This document shows positions 33,566 through 46,517 of a DNA stretch of 64,000 nt, one piece after another (position 1 is the first letter of the stretch; every line of letters begins with the position of its first letter). The stretch is from Schizosaccharomyces osmophilus (Eukaryota > Ascomycota > Schizosaccharomycetes > Schizosaccharomycetales > Schizosaccharomycetaceae), in assembly GCF_027921745.1 (NCBI RefSeq), contig NC_079238.1, positions 4,836,001 through 4,900,000 on the forward strand, in the 5' to 3' direction. The position numbers and the translations under genes were made by a program. Below the pieces are notes generated by a model. The model saw nothing but the letters and a program-made list of their open reading frames with translations, did not search any database and had not been told where the DNA came from.

Positions 33566-34456
33566 TCAGCGCTGAAACACTTTCGTAAGAGTGGTCCATT
33601 GATCGCAAGTGTAAATTGTTGAATTGGAAGGATTCTGTGCTTTGTAGGGTTGAGTTTGGCTCTGAGGAAAACGATTGAGCTGCGACGTCTCGTTCAGACT
33701 GAATTTAGGAATAGAAGGGTCGAGTTTCAGAAGCGTCACATCAGAAAAAGATTCCAGAGTCGACCTACTTCTTTCGTTTGCAAGGAACAAGATACCGATT
33801 GTCGCATGAAAAAAGCAACCAAAGTCAGTGCTGGAGTCTCCTATGTAAACAGTGGCATTCGATTGGGAAGAAGGAGATGCTTTCTGAATAATGACCAAAA
33901 ACTCATGCATTTTGTCATCAGCAGTCATAATTAAACTTTGTGCGTGAAATGGCACAATATTTCCTGTCGTAAGCTGAGTTGCCGGGTCCAGTTCCAAGTC
34001 GTTGGAATGAATCGTAACCAGTCGCAGATCAATTCCTGGGATTCGACGTAGAGTGCTTTCAATTACACGGCTCGACCAATTGATAGATAGGATATGAAAC
34101 TCGTCAGATCCGTCTCGTAGCCGCGGCATCAACAGCTGCAGAAACTTGTCAAATCCATCTCGTAAAGTAATGGACGAAGCTACTGCATCCAATTGTTCCA
34201 AGGATAACCCCTCAAAGAATTTATGGGATTGAACTCTCTGTATACTGGCGGTTTCAGCGAACCCGCCTGTCTGTAACAAGTCAAGATGTGAGCAAAGCGT
34301 GGTTAGCTTTGGCAAACCGGACTGCCAAGCCATATATTCCTCCCAGTACGATTTCGCCAAGAAATCCCATACACCAGGTTTATTGGCAGCTTTTGCTAAA
34401 CAAGAAATCGTATCGTGGGCTGTAATGGTCTCGTCAAAATCAACCACAAAGAGCAT
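33566..34456 (-). CDS. HAD-superfamily phosphatase (phosphoserine phosphatase-like)
   Basis: 296 aa from a clear ATG. The protein begins with the HAD motif I VVDFDETIT (Asp6, Asp8; the first is the predicted nucleophile) and has motif II at ILSINWSSR and motif III/IV at YIGDSSTDFGC. The spacing of a helical cap between residues 12 and 100 fits the C1 type found in phosphoserine phosphatase and eukaryotic PHOSPHO1-like enzymes. Substrate is unknown; the fungal cold-tolerance protein Cto1 is a possible relative. It lies between pyr1 and the LYR-motif gene, all on the minus strand, as in S. pombe as I remember it. Confidence 0.85.
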   Translation of the reverse strand: MLFVVDFDETITAHDTISCLAKAANKPGVWDFLAKSYWEEYMAWQSGLPKLTTLCSHLDLLQTGGFAETASIQRVQSHKFFEGLSLEQLDAVASSITLRDGFDKFLQLLMPRLRDGSDEFHILSINWSSRVIESTLRRIPGIDLRLVTIHSNDLELDPATQLTTGNIVPFHAQSLIMTADDKMHEFLVIIQKASPSSQSNATVYIGDSSTDFGCFFHATIGILFLANERSRSTLESFSDVTLLKLDPSIPKFSLNETSQLNRFPQSQTQPYKAQNPSNSTIYTCDQWTTLTKVFQR

Positions 34457-34915
34457 TGTTTCACCTCCAAAAAAGACTCAATTCACTTGAACAATCGTTA
34501 AAGGAAACTGATAGTGTAAAAAAAGATGAATTTTCTATGGTTTCTGTCGTTTTGATGGGAGAATTGACGTTTGTCTGCAAGTTGGTTCCATATGGTAGCT
34601 AGTGTGTATGGAAGGGCCGTGGTCCATCCGGGTGTTTGCTACATAGGTTCCAACTTGCTGTAGAAAACATCCTGGTGTGGTTTGCAAATTTTTAACGAAA
34701 AAATAGACTCAAGCTTGTAATTTGTACTTGTGACCAATTTCTTGTTGCAAGTTGGTTTGTTGCTTGTGGCCGGAGGGACATGTTGCAATGTCCATGGGAT
34801 CAGATTGATCAACATCAAAGATAGACAGAAAGAATCAATGAAATGTAAGAAGTTTTGTATGCCAAGGTCAATTCGTAGGGATACGTACAGTGCCAAATTA
34901 TTTGCATGTGCAAGC
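34457..34915. other. HAD gene upstream gap
   Basis: Spacer between two minus-strand genes. No convincing ORF or RNA gene. Confidence 0.5.
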
Positions 34916-36067
34916 TCACCCATCAAGTAAAGAGTCAATGGGGGAAGAAGGAGGATCTCGGTCCCTGGGCAACAATTGTTTCAGTCTGAACTTGAGTTTA
35001 ATATCGTCTAAGCTTTCCCAAAGGACCATGGGCTCGGCAACAGGGCTTGGTTTATAGGGAAAATAGCATACGGATGCCAAAAAGTGAAGGATACACCTCT
35101 GGATTCTTCGGTAAACGGTGCGTTTTCGTTTTTCGTGAAAATTAGCAACATAATAATTAGAAAACACCGAGGGATTGCGCGTCCAAGCGTCGAACATTAA
35201 CTGATGCAAATGGGCGTGTTCGTGAGGGAGGAGGGGGAGGGCGATACGAGGCAGAACGTGGTTGTAGGATTTGTGACATGCCTTGATAGCCGTCTTTGCT
35301 TGGTATGTGTACTTTTCAAAGTGGGCCTGGAAATGTTCAGCAGGGGTTTTGGTGATGACATCGTGATTTTTATTTAGTTGAAAGACGATTTGCAACAGCG
35401 GAGAAATGTAGGGCAGCTTGAAAGGATCAATATGGGAGGGAAGATGGTCTTGGGGAGGAAGAGGAGGCCCGGCATTTTGTAGATATTGGAGTCGTCGTTG
35501 TCGAAGGGGACCGTCTTGGGAATACACCTTTGCTAAGATTTCAAAAATGTATCGCTGGTCACCCTTATTTGCACGCTCAACCAAGTTGATCCATTCCTTG
35601 AGTTGGTTTGTAATTTCAGCTTGCTGCTGAGGGGTAGCGACGCGATGTTTAATTCGAAACTTTCGAGCGTAGGATCGAAAATAGTCGGAGAGGATTTTGG
35701 CGGCGAGGGGGTCCCAAAAGGATCGCAAGAGACAAAGTAAAGTCCTGTACCTAGGGAACACTGCCACGCGCTTTAATGTGATGGGTAAAGGAGAACGGAA
35801 GGGGGAGCCAAAGTCTATATGGGTTTGGAAAATGTTGGACAAGAAATGCTTGTCTCTTTTTTGGGCGATGCAAAGGTTGACTCGGGTTCGAGGATGGAGT
35901 GGAAACCTTTTTTTTGTACGGGGAAAGGCAGGAGTGTACTTTAGTTTTCGTCTCAATCTCCGTTCAAGTCTCTTGGGCTTTTCACCGCCAGGACGAGCAT
36001 TGGCAAGCCAAATGCGGGTGTTTCGATCCAAACGCTTGGGTCTCTGCACGTAGCGATACAAAGGCAT
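34916..36067 (-). CDS. LYR-motif protein, Cup1-like (probably mitochondrial)
   Basis: 383 aa from ATG 36067 (MPLYRYVQRPKRL); the frame is open 33 codons further without an ATG. The first 60 residues are very basic with no acidic clusters, compatible with mitochondrial import. A LYR-type segment begins near residue 107 (YRTLLCLLRSFWDPLAAKIL, then SYARKFR), followed by LVERANKGDQRYIFEILAKVY and a GPLRQRR turn. That layout is the one I associate with the fungal 'Cup1-like N-terminal LYR' family. LYR proteins usually help to assemble respiratory complexes, Fe-S clusters or the mitoribosome through acyl carrier protein. The exact role here is unknown. The gene is somewhat richer in G+C than its neighbours. 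Confidence 0.68.
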   Translation of the reverse strand: MPLYRYVQRPKRLDRNTRIWLANARPGGEKPKRLERRLRRKLKYTPAFPRTKKRFPLHPRTRVNLCIAQKRDKHFLSNIFQTHIDFGSPFRSPLPITLKRVAVFPRYRTLLCLLRSFWDPLAAKILSDYFRSYARKFRIKHRVATPQQQAEITNQLKEWINLVERANKGDQRYIFEILAKVYSQDGPLRQRRLQYLQNAGPPLPPQDHLPSHIDPFKLPYISPLLQIVFQLNKNHDVITKTPAEHFQAHFEKYTYQAKTAIKACHKSYNHVLPRIALPLLPHEHAHLHQLMFDAWTRNPSVFSNYYVANFHEKRKRTVYRRIQRCILHFLASVCYFPYKPSPVAEPMVLWESLDDIKLKFRLKQLLPRDRDPPSSPIDSLLDG

Positions 36068-37371
36068 GACGGGGATCGTAAAACAGGATGTAGGTTGAAA
36101 AAGGAAGGAACGGAGCGTCCAATGGGGGTTTCTTGGTTTGCAATGGCAAGGGATTTGGGAGTACAATACAAAGGGACGGCGTTTTCGAAGAGGGAAAAAG
36201 GTAATTCAAAAATCAAGAGAGAACAGAAAAAAAGCGAGTTGGCAACAAATCTCGCCGGTTTGTTTTTTACGGTAGTGGAGCGAGGAAAATAAGAAGGTGT
36301 TTTCTATAGAGTGAGTAAGTTGGAGAGAGGGACGATGGACAGACGGTGGTGAGTGTTGAAGAAGATACATAACAGAAAGAAACGACAAGATAACAAGGAA
36401 TTCATTGAAAACAATATGATTACATTCAAGAAATTCTATCGTATCTGGAAAATCACACCTCAAAAAATTAATTACACCTAAAAACCCTCTTTTATTTATT
36501 TATTTACCAACGAGTTCCTACTCGCTCGCTTCACCTCGGTATCCCTCTACACCCAACAGGATCGGAACCGAACGAGTCTCAAGAGCTCGCTCGCATCTCC
36601 TCGCTTTCTTTCGCTATCAGCACGTTCTGTAGCCTAGTGTTGCGCACCACAGAAGCGGCATTCATTTTACCCTCCGTAGACAGTCTGCGTGACTTTTTGT
36701 CTCGTTGGGATCGGTCGGGAATGGACCCATTTCTCCGTGGTATTGAATGCACCTCGACCTCCAATCACGGCCCGTTAATAATTTCACCAGCCAATCCGAG
36801 GCCTTCCTGTTTCACCCTCCATAAACATAAACGTAAAAGAGTTGTTCCATCCAACCGCGAAACACCGTTGACGTCGGAAAAACTTAGTGCTACGCGGATC
36901 TTGCGTTTCCTTGGTTGTCCCTTCCCCTGAGCGGTCTCGGGGAAAACCCCAAGTAACCCAAGTTGCGAAAAAAAAACAAAAACAAACCCATCTTCTTGCA
37001 TTTTTAGCAAAACAAACCATGGCTTTTTAAGAAACTAAAAGTATTCTTTCCAAACCATTTGCTCTCTTGTTTTCTCTATGGCTTCGCTTTTCCCTCCTCT
37101 TCTCTACTGCTTTCCCTCTTTTGCGACTCGGCTGTCACCGGCATCGGCGTACGTGTGCAAAGATTGTCGGGTGATTGTTACTTGGGAGAAATCAAGCGAA
37201 GCGGGCTTAGCGACGTAATTGTTCCACCGGCTTCCGTTGAGGTCAGTCATGGTCATATGGAAAATTCGAACGGTGGACGAACCCAGGGCTATATATAGAG
37301 GCCGTTGGTCGCACTATATAGGTCTTCTGTAAGGATCTTATAGCATCTTACACTAAACATATCTATTCATT
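36068..37371. other. 1.3-kb enolase upstream region
   Basis: Divergent spacer between the LYR gene and enolase. The part from about 36520 to 37270 is richer in G+C and pyrimidines than most intergenic DNA here. A TATA box is present at 37290-37297. A short ATTT-repeat run lies around 36490. No ORF with protein-like character was found. Confidence 0.5.
37290..37297 (+). promoter_or_regulatory. TATA box of enolase
   Basis: TATATATA within a GC-richer context, 75-82 bp upstream of the enolase ATG. Canonical TATA elements mark the strongest fission yeast promoters, such as glycolytic genes. Confidence 0.7.
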
Positions 37372-38691
37372 ATGGGAATTGAAAAACTTTACGCTCGTCA
37401 AATCTACGACTCTCGTGGTAACCCTACCGTCGAAGTTGATCTCACTACTGAGACTGGCATCCACCGTGCCATCGTCCCCTCTGGTGCTTCCACTGGTGTC
37501 TGGGAAGCCCTTGAAATGCGTGACGGTGACAAGTCCAAGTGGGGCGGTAAGGGTGTTTTGAACGCTGTTGCCAACGTCAACAACGTTATTGCTCCTGCTC
37601 TCGTCAAGGCTAACCTTGATGTCACTGACCAAAAGGCCGCTGATGAGTTCCTCCTCAAGCTCGACGGTACTGAGAACAAGTCCAAGTTGGGTGCTAACGC
37701 CATCTTGGGTGTCTCCATGGCTGTCTGCCGTGCTGGTGCCGCTCAAAAGAAGCTCCCTCTCTGGAAGTACATTGCTGAAGTTTTCGGCAACAAGGGCCCC
37801 TTCACCCTCCCCGTTCCTTCTTTCAACGTTTTGAACGGTGGTGGTCACGCTGGTGGTGAATTGGCTTTCCAAGAATTCATGATTCTCCCCGTCGGTGCTC
37901 CCTCTTTCTCTGAAGCCATGCGTTGGGGTTCCGAGACCTACCAAGCCCTCAAGTCCATCGCCAAGAAGCGTTATGGTCCTTCCGCCGGTAACGTCGGTGA
38001 CGAGGGTGGTATTGCTCCTGACTTGTCTACTCCTCAAGAAGCTCTTGACCTCATTGTCGAAGCCATCAAGAACGCTGGTTACGAAGGTAAGATCAAGATT
38101 GCTCTTGATGTCGCTTCCTCTGAATTCTACGTCGACGGCAAGTACGACGTTGACATCAAGGCCAAGAACCCCAAGCCTGAAAACAAGCTCTCTTTCGAGC
38201 AACTCACCAAGGTTTACTCTGAGCTCTCCAAGCAATACCCCATCATCTCCATCGAAGACCCCTTCGACCAAGACGACTGGTCTGCCTGGAGCCACATGAA
38301 GGCTGCCACTAACTTCCAAATCGTTGGTGATGACTTGACTGTTACCAACACCAAGCGTCTCACCACCGCCATTGAGAAGAAGTGCGCCAACGCCCTTCTC
38401 TTGAAGGTCAACCAAATCGGTACCGTCTCTGAATCTTTGGCTGCCGTCAAGATGTCCTACGATGCCGGTTGGGGTGTCATGGTTTCTCACCGTTCCGGTG
38501 AAACCGCCGACACTTTCATCTCCCACTTGACTGTCGGTATCTCCTCCGGTCAAATCAAGTCTGGTGCTCCTTGCCGTTCTGAGCGTTTGGCCAAGTACAA
38601 CGAACTCCTCCGTATCGAGGAAGAGCTCGGTGGTGAAAAGGCTCTCTACGCTGGTGAGAAGGCCACTGACTACATTAAGGGAGTTTTCTAA
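37372..38691 (+). CDS. eno101: Enolase
   Basis: 439 aa, a standard enolase from [22 protein letters not shown] to the end with no intron. Key elements include the [12 protein letters not shown] loop, GDEGGIAPD, the metal-binding Asp/Glu residues in [21 protein letters not shown] and GDDLTVTN, the catalytic Lys in LLKVNQIGT, and [12 protein letters not shown]. It converts 2-phosphoglycerate to phosphoenolpyruvate. Codon use is very strongly biased to optimal codons, as expected for one of the most abundant proteins. A 396-codon open frame on the opposite strand is a by-product of that bias. Confidence 0.98.
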   Translation: MGIEKLYARQIYDSRGNPTVEVDLTTETGIHRAIVPSGASTGVWEALEMRDGDKSKWGGKGVLNAVANVNNVIAPALVKANLDVTDQKAADEFLLKLDGTENKSKLGANAILGVSMAVCRAGAAQKKLPLWKYIAEVFGNKGPFTLPVPSFNVLNGGGHAGGELAFQEFMILPVGAPSFSEAMRWGSETYQALKSIAKKRYGPSAGNVGDEGGIAPDLSTPQEALDLIVEAIKNAGYEGKIKIALDVASSEFYVDGKYDVDIKAKNPKPENKLSFEQLTKVYSELSKQYPIISIEDPFDQDDWSAWSHMKAATNFQIVGDDLTVTNTKRLTTAIEKKCANALLLKVNQIGTVSESLAAVKMSYDAGWGVMVSHRSGETADTFISHLTVGISSGQIKSGAPCRSERLAKYNELLRIEEELGGEKALYAGEKATDYIKGVF

Positions 38692-39067
38692 TTTGAAAAT
38701 GTCTAATGTGTATTTACCTATTTTGTTTTTTAATAGAATGCAATGAATTCAGTTTTTGCCTTTTTCGGAATAAATTTTTAATTCTTCATTGAACTTTTCT
38801 CTTTTTCTCGCTGTAGATTGTAAACTTGTAGCTTTATCACTTTTAATACTTTTAATTGAAAATAGTATTCCAATTTATCAACCGTGTATGAATAATAAAT
38901 CAAAAAGATGAATACACACTTGTAACAGGAAACTACTTCTACCTCTCTTACAAAACATCACGAGATTCTACTGATGAAATACCAACAAAAGAAAAACATA
39001 AATCCATATTATACATACTTAAATAGATCATCACAGCACAAACGAAAGAAACAAAGCTTGAAATCCC
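38692..39067. other. enolase/cut2 convergent gap
   Basis: 3' regions of two convergent genes, AT-rich. Nothing else recognised. Confidence 0.5.
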
Positions 39068-40129
39068 TTACAAGAGGTCCGCGTCCAAAGACGAACAGTC
39101 GATCTTAAGGGCTGTCGGATGCCGCCGAGTAGAAGACGACAGTGTTTCTGATGGAGTCCGTGAAAGACGTGAATGCAGACCTCTCGAGTTGACCAATGGG
39201 CGCCGAAGAGGTTTTCGAGTTGTAGAGAAAGAACCAGAAGTCGGTTTTCGAATACGAGACTTCAGGGGTTGCGTTTTGGGTATAGGAGCAACAGCAGGCT
39301 TCTTGGACGTGTCGACGTTTGCAGCCCTGGAAACAATGTTTGGGTTCCTTTCTGTGAGAGGGGCCCCACTGTCGAGATCTAACAAGGGAAGCTCAATGTT
39401 TTCTAATCTTTCATCGTTATCCTCTTCATTGGGTTTCTCCACAGCGGCGGCGTTGCTACCGTTTTTTGAGGACGGCGTTTCTTCAAATACCCGAAATGCA
39501 GGCGATCGGTTCAGTGAAGAACTCTTGCTCACCGGTGGACGAACAGAACGTTGCTCTCCAACAGCTGTTTGACCAGGTGGAGCAAGATCTGCGGTCCAGC
39601 ATTTACCGAGTTGACGAAAATCAATGGATACATCTTCCAGTCCTAAATTAGCAAGTGGATCCAAGGATGCTGTTGGTGGCATGTATTCTAAGTCATCGGC
39701 CTCGCCATCGTCAATGGAGATGTGATGCTGGGTAGTCGTATCCTGCTGCGTATCTTGATTGAAAAATGTTTGCTCAGCATTTCCTTTTCTATCAGGAGAT
39801 TCATGAATCATGGAATCATCTTTGGTTGAGGAAGGCGTTTGCAGAGAGCTTAGAGAATCCATAGAAATATCCATTGGAGAAGGCTTAAAGAGAGAAGGAG
39901 CAGATGGAATCAAAGAAGGGGTAAAAACATCGTCTCCAACAGAGTGCGTTTTGCGAATGTTTGTGCTTTTCCCTCCTAGAATGGTTCTTGATGCAGTTCT
40001 ACCCGTTGGCGTGCCATTCGCTGTTTTTTTCGAGGTCAGCGAAGCATTTTTAGCTTCTTCTAATCTACCATCATGTTTTTGAGGCACGGGAGTCACCGGA
40101 ACGGTGTTTTCTTTTCCATACGAAAACAT
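39068..40129 (-). CDS. cut2: Securin Cut2
   Basis: 353 aa, mostly disordered. The N-terminus MFSYGKEN carries a KEN box (residues 6-8). RTILGGKSTNI at 48-58 contains a destruction box (RxxL) and matches the second D-box region of S. pombe Cut2 as I remember it (RTVLGGKSTN). Further landmarks are SPMDISMDS, LEYMPPTASLDPLANLGLEDVSID and the C-terminus IDCSSLDADLL. Securin inhibits separase (Cut1) until the APC/C destroys it at anaphase. The S. pombe protein is about 300 aa; the extra length is in the low-complexity middle. The basic Arg/Pro-rich block before the C-terminus is retained. Divergent from tim44, as in S. pombe. Confidence 0.93.
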   Translation of the reverse strand: MFSYGKENTVPVTPVPQKHDGRLEEAKNASLTSKKTANGTPTGRTASRTILGGKSTNIRKTHSVGDDVFTPSLIPSAPSLFKPSPMDISMDSLSSLQTPSSTKDDSMIHESPDRKGNAEQTFFNQDTQQDTTTQHHISIDDGEADDLEYMPPTASLDPLANLGLEDVSIDFRQLGKCWTADLAPPGQTAVGEQRSVRPPVSKSSSLNRSPAFRVFEETPSSKNGSNAAAVEKPNEEDNDERLENIELPLLDLDSGAPLTERNPNIVSRAANVDTSKKPAVAPIPKTQPLKSRIRKPTSGSFSTTRKPLRRPLVNSRGLHSRLSRTPSETLSSSTRRHPTALKIDCSSLDADLL

Positions 40130-40921
40130 GGCTTTTGGTATGTAAAGAGGCCGCTGCTTTCATATTTCCGGAAAGCAAGTGACAGTATTTGTTTATGTTA
40201 CCCGAAAAAGAAAGAAAATAATACAGGTGAAAAGAATCAGTCAGAAAGGCAAATAAAAACAGTAGAATGACCGTCGTTTCCTTCAAATTTTCGCAGTAAA
40301 AACGAAGTGGCCTTTTGGTTAGCCAAAAATTTCCATGGTTGTACTAATGGAGCTAGGATGCCATGTTGTGCTGATAGATGATTTATCCTTCTAGAGGTTT
40401 TCGAGCTCGTACAAAGTTTCCAACTGTAATTTTCTACATGAAAAGCAACCTTGATGTCCTTCAGTAGTGTTTGCTATATTTGCTCATAGGAAGCAAAATC
40501 CACCTTCAGCATGAGATGATTTAACTCTGCAAAAACTAAGGGCCAAAAATAGATATCAGAAGCCCAATTCAGCCATGGTATGCAATTTTATAGAGGAACT
40601 CCTTTCCTTTCTCGATAGAGTGCATGCAAAGGTATTTTCCCAATGGACGACAATTGTCAGCGTTTTGTGCACGAATGTTCCTTTTTCTTTTCACCTCAAT
40701 ATATTTTTAATAATAAAAGAAAAGGAAGAACGATCAAAACTAGGACTTCCTCCAGTGGCCATCCTGCCCTCATGAACTGGCTCCACTAATTGGCACACGT
40801 CTCCTTCACGTCCACCATACCCTACCCATCCGACAAAAATTAGTTTGTCGAAAAAGGCTCTTCTTTGGAGTCCCTTCTACGTGTTCTTTCGTTTAATAAA
40901 ACCTCAAAATAAAAATTTCAG
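40130..40921. other. Divergent cut2/tim44 promoter region
   Basis: About 790 bp. A 66-codon frame with a true ATG (40575-40775, MVCNFIEELLSFLDRVHAK...) could be an upstream ORF of tim44 or chance. No recognised motif cluster. Confidence 0.45.
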
Positions 40922-42193
40922 ATGATCGTCTCACGAAGGATGCTTCGTGGCCGTTATGGTCCAAAGCTGTTGGAACGTTCTTTGCAAACGTCCGCTTCGA
41001 ACCGTAATCCTGGGCCACAATCTCCTATGAAAGTCTTTATGGACACATTTCGTTCCGAATTAAAAAAGAGCCAAGACTTTCAAAACAGTGTGAAGGCACT
41101 CCAAGACAGTTCTGGCAATTTGGGCGAAAGCGACGCTTTTAAGCGCGCCCGTGATGCCTATGATAAAGCTCGTCAAGGAACATCCGTAGCTTCAAAAAGC
41201 ATGGGAAAGGCAGGTTCTGCCCTCGGTACTGGAGCACATAAAGCTTGGGAAAGTGCTCCAATGCGTTTCTCGCGTAAAGTCATCGCGGGTACCACCGACA
41301 GTGTAACAAGCGGTGTGGACAAAGCTACTCAGCCTGTCCGTAAAACTGCTCTTTACAAAACCGTAAAAAACACCATGTCGGATGGTAGCACCTCATCTCG
41401 ATATGGATTTTATGCCGATAAGGAACAACGAAAAAAACTTCGCGAAGAATTTGAAAAGAAAACGCACATGTTTGGTCGTCCCGCTAAAATCCAACCTAAT
41501 GACGATGTTCAGAGTGTAGTCGTGCATGCGAATCCTTCATGGAAGAATAAAGTGGACCAGATTACTAGTGAATCGAAAGTTGTCCGTAAACTTCAAGAAT
41601 TCAGAAGAATCTACGAAGAATCTGAACATCCCATTATTTCTTCCATTCGTGATTTGGCTGACAGCATCAGTGGAACTTGGTCTCGCATGTTTTCGGAAAC
41701 CGAGGCTTCCCAAGTCATGACCCGTTTCAAGGAGATAGATCCTGCTTTCAATCTCGAGCAATTCTTGCAATATTTACGTGAATACGTCGTTCCCGAAGTT
41801 ACCGAAGCTTATGTGAAGGGCGATAAAGAAGTTTTGCGAGCCTGGTTTTCTGAAGCTCCCTTTTCCGTGTACGAAACAACTACGAAGGAGTACGCCAAGC
41901 ATGGAATTGTAAGCGTTGGAAGAATTTTGGATATCCGCGGCGTCGACATCATGTCGCAAAGACTTTTGCAACCAAGCAACGTCCCCGTCCTCATTGTTAC
42001 TTTCCGCACTCAAGAAGTTCACATGTTTAAGAATGCTCTGAGCGGCGAAATGGTTGCTGGACGTGAAGATCGTATCCAGCAATGCACATATGCCGCCGTG
42101 CTTACTCGTATCGAAGAAGATATGGAGAATAAGGAAACTAGAGGCTGGTGTATAGTTGATTTTGCCCGTGCTCGTGCTGTCGACTATTTCTAA
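40922..42193 (+). CDS. tim44: Mitochondrial import motor subunit Tim44
   Basis: 423 aa. The N-terminus MIVSRRMLRGRYGPKLLERS is Arg-rich without acidic residues, a typical matrix presequence. The middle (about residues 30-215) is charged and helical, the Hsp70-binding part. The C-terminal Tim44 domain (about 225-423) includes a helix pair around IRDLADSISG and the conserved end EDRIQQCTYAAVLTRIEED. Tim44 anchors mtHsp70 to the TIM23 channel at the inner membrane. Length agrees with S. pombe Tim44 (about 427 aa). Confidence 0.95.
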   Translation: MIVSRRMLRGRYGPKLLERSLQTSASNRNPGPQSPMKVFMDTFRSELKKSQDFQNSVKALQDSSGNLGESDAFKRARDAYDKARQGTSVASKSMGKAGSALGTGAHKAWESAPMRFSRKVIAGTTDSVTSGVDKATQPVRKTALYKTVKNTMSDGSTSSRYGFYADKEQRKKLREEFEKKTHMFGRPAKIQPNDDVQSVVVHANPSWKNKVDQITSESKVVRKLQEFRRIYEESEHPIISSIRDLADSISGTWSRMFSETEASQVMTRFKEIDPAFNLEQFLQYLREYVVPEVTEAYVKGDKEVLRAWFSEAPFSVYETTTKEYAKHGIVSVGRILDIRGVDIMSQRLLQPSNVPVLIVTFRTQEVHMFKNALSGEMVAGREDRIQQCTYAAVLTRIEEDMENKETRGWCIVDFARARAVDYF

Positions 42194-44248
<2,055 letters not shown>

Positions 44249-45165
44249 AACTTTCCGAACCTAATGTCTGCAATATTAGCATTGTAATTATAGGAAAAAA
44301 AAGCTTTGTTTTATTAGATTAATTTTTGTATCTTTGCCTTAGCAGTTAAATAATGGTTTCTGGTTTATAATAATTTGTTTTTTGACTGTATGCAATAATA
44401 ACTACAGGGTGAACAGTCGTAGAAGACATTTGAAGGTTGAACGAGAAGAGCAAAAGAAGTTGATAATTCATTCAATTTCAAAGTTCATTGCTTCCTTGAA
44501 ACGCTCAACAGGTCGCACACATTAATGTTTGTTTGACGAGTTCATGAAACATTGATTTTGGCGAGAGGAACTTATCGTGTCACAGTATATGCTTCACAAA
44601 TATTTCCAAGACTGGTATACAGTAGAATAATTAAATGTGTTTGTCAAGAGCGTGAAACACTTTGGAGCATACAAACATAGGTCTTAAGATATCGAGTAGA
44701 GTGTATGGATACACATATTAGGAAGGAGCTTGAAACGTTGTCTACGGTTTGTACGCTGTGTTGTCATAGCTTCTATGAAAACCTGTATTCTGTTCATTCC
44801 ATCCGAACACCTGGTAGCGATAATTTTGTATTATCATGCCTTCTTAATCCGTCCAATGCAATAAGAGTAAACCTGATTTTCTTAGAAAACTAGGAATGTT
44901 TGTGACCACTATAAAGAAAAAAAGATGCTAATTATGCAAATTAAATGATGGAAATTCCACTGCTTCGTTTCGGATTTACATTTAGTCATTACGCTTCAAA
45001 AGCTCATGGGGAGCCATATATAATATTGACAGAAAAATTTATTTGAATGAATGAATTCAGTAGATTTCTACTCTTGAACCATAATACTGATGGGCGGACA
45101 TAATTTTGTTATCACTAGTACAAACACCTTGATCTTGCGTATATCTAAACCTGCGTACAACCATC
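44249..45165. other. fma2 to acetolactate synthase subunit gap
   Basis: About 920 bp, AT-rich. A 62-codon frame with ATG at 44705 was not recognised. No repeats or RNA genes seen. Confidence 0.5.
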
Positions 45166-46517
45166 ATGTTAGCCAGAAGATTCAGTCGTACGGTAAGGAT
45201 AGAAAACCGTTCAAAATTTTTTATTTTTTCAAACATTACTGATAAATTATTCAGGTCAATCATTTTGTCCGAAGGAAAGCGACTTATGTGAATTCTCCTA
45301 TAACTTACAAGGCTTTGCATGCAAATGCACCTTTACCTCGATGCCATATCATTGAGCCTCCTCGTGCTACAGTCCCTGAGGCTGTTTCTAACGTAAGATG
45401 CTTTTGGGTTTTTGGAATCTGAGTCTTTGATTGGGAATATCCTCAATGGTGTATAACTGGATGCAAAATTTTGCATTCCCGATGAATGATTGATCGGAAT
45501 TATGCAAAGTATTTTAAATACATTTAGATGTGTTGTCTTGTTTTCTTGACTTTTTTGAACTCTATCAAGTTACAATTATAGAACCGGTACCAAAACGAAA
45601 GAAAAGAAGAGAACCCCCTTGTGGTATACCATTTCACTTAATGACTCATATTTCAATTCCTTGTTTTTTGAGTATTCTTTACTAACAACTCTCAGATTAT
45701 TGCTTCCACTCCCTTCAATCGTATTCCCAAACCCCAGCGTCACGTCTTCAACTGTCTTGTCCAAAATGAACCTGGTGTCCTTTCTCGTCTATCTGGTATT
45801 TTGGCTGCCCGTGGCTTCAACATCGACTCTCTGGTCGTTTGTGCTACTGAAGTCGAAAACCTTTCCCGCATGACCATTGCAATCAGAGGGTAAGTGAATT
45901 TTCTTTGTTGATTGTTTCTCTGTTTCCTCAAACCTAACACTTATGACAGAAACGATGAAGTTGTTGAACAAGCGAGACGCCAAATTGAAGATATCGTTTC
46001 AGTTTGGGCTGTCTTGGACTATACCGGTACTGATATTGTAGAGCGTGAATTGCTTTTGGCCAAAGTATCCCTCTTGGGTCCTGACCACTTCCAACAGCAC
46101 TTCGAAAGAGAAATGCCAGAGACTGCTGCTGAAGAAGTTGAACAAGCTACTTCCTCTGTTGATAATACCATGACTGCAAGTGCTGCTTTGCAACTTAGAG
46201 CAAACCAGCTTTCTGCCATTAATCAAGTTACTCATCTCTTTAACGGTCGAGTTTCGGATATCTCTACCGAAAGTGTTATAATTGAATTGACTGCTCGTCC
46301 CGGTCGTGTTGATAACTTTTTGTCTTTACTTCGTCCTTTCGGTGTGTTGGAAGCCAGTCGTACAGGTACTACAGCCATGGCACGTTCTCCTCTTTCCAAC
46401 GCAATTTCAGATAAAGCCACTGAAGATGCTGTAAGTACCATTTTACTATACTCCTTTTTCCCTAACTAACTTGTATATTAGGATAATGATGAAGTTGTCG
46501 ATTTGCCACCTGGTTAA
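45166..46517 (+). CDS. ilv6: Acetolactate synthase regulatory subunit (mitochondrial)
   Basis: Five exons: 45166-45192, 45255-45392, 45696-45889, 45950-46430 and 46482-46517. The introns are 62, 303, 60 and 51 nt, each with GTAAG donor and CTGAT/CTAAC-type branch. The spliced protein is 291 aa. Exon 1 encodes MLARRFSRT, the start of an Arg-rich presequence. Exons 3 and 4 encode the ACT domain (RHVFNCLVQNEPGVLSRLSG ... RGFNIDSLVVC) and the C-terminal regulatory domain (IIELTARPGRVDNFLSLLRP...), and exon 5 adds DNDEVVDLPPG. The subunit activates and confers valine feedback on the catalytic subunit in branched-chain amino acid synthesis. The 303-nt second intron is about six times the usual length here. 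Confidence 0.93.
45461..45476. repeat. Perfect 16-nt palindrome in the long intron
   Basis: ATGCAAAATTTTGCAT reads the same on both strands, inside the 303-nt second intron of the acetolactate synthase regulatory subunit gene. It could form a short hairpin or be a dimeric protein site. Function unknown. Confidence 0.7.

Noticed and set aside
35870-35900. GGTTCGAG resembling a tRNA B box inside the LYR-motif gene
   Set aside because: No paired T stem, A box or acceptor stem around it, and it lies in coding sequence.
37363-38553. 396-codon open frame on the strand opposite enolase
   Set aside because: It mirrors a gene with extreme codon bias, which depletes stop codons on the antisense strand. 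The peptide is Gly/Val/Asp/Leu-rich without domain features.
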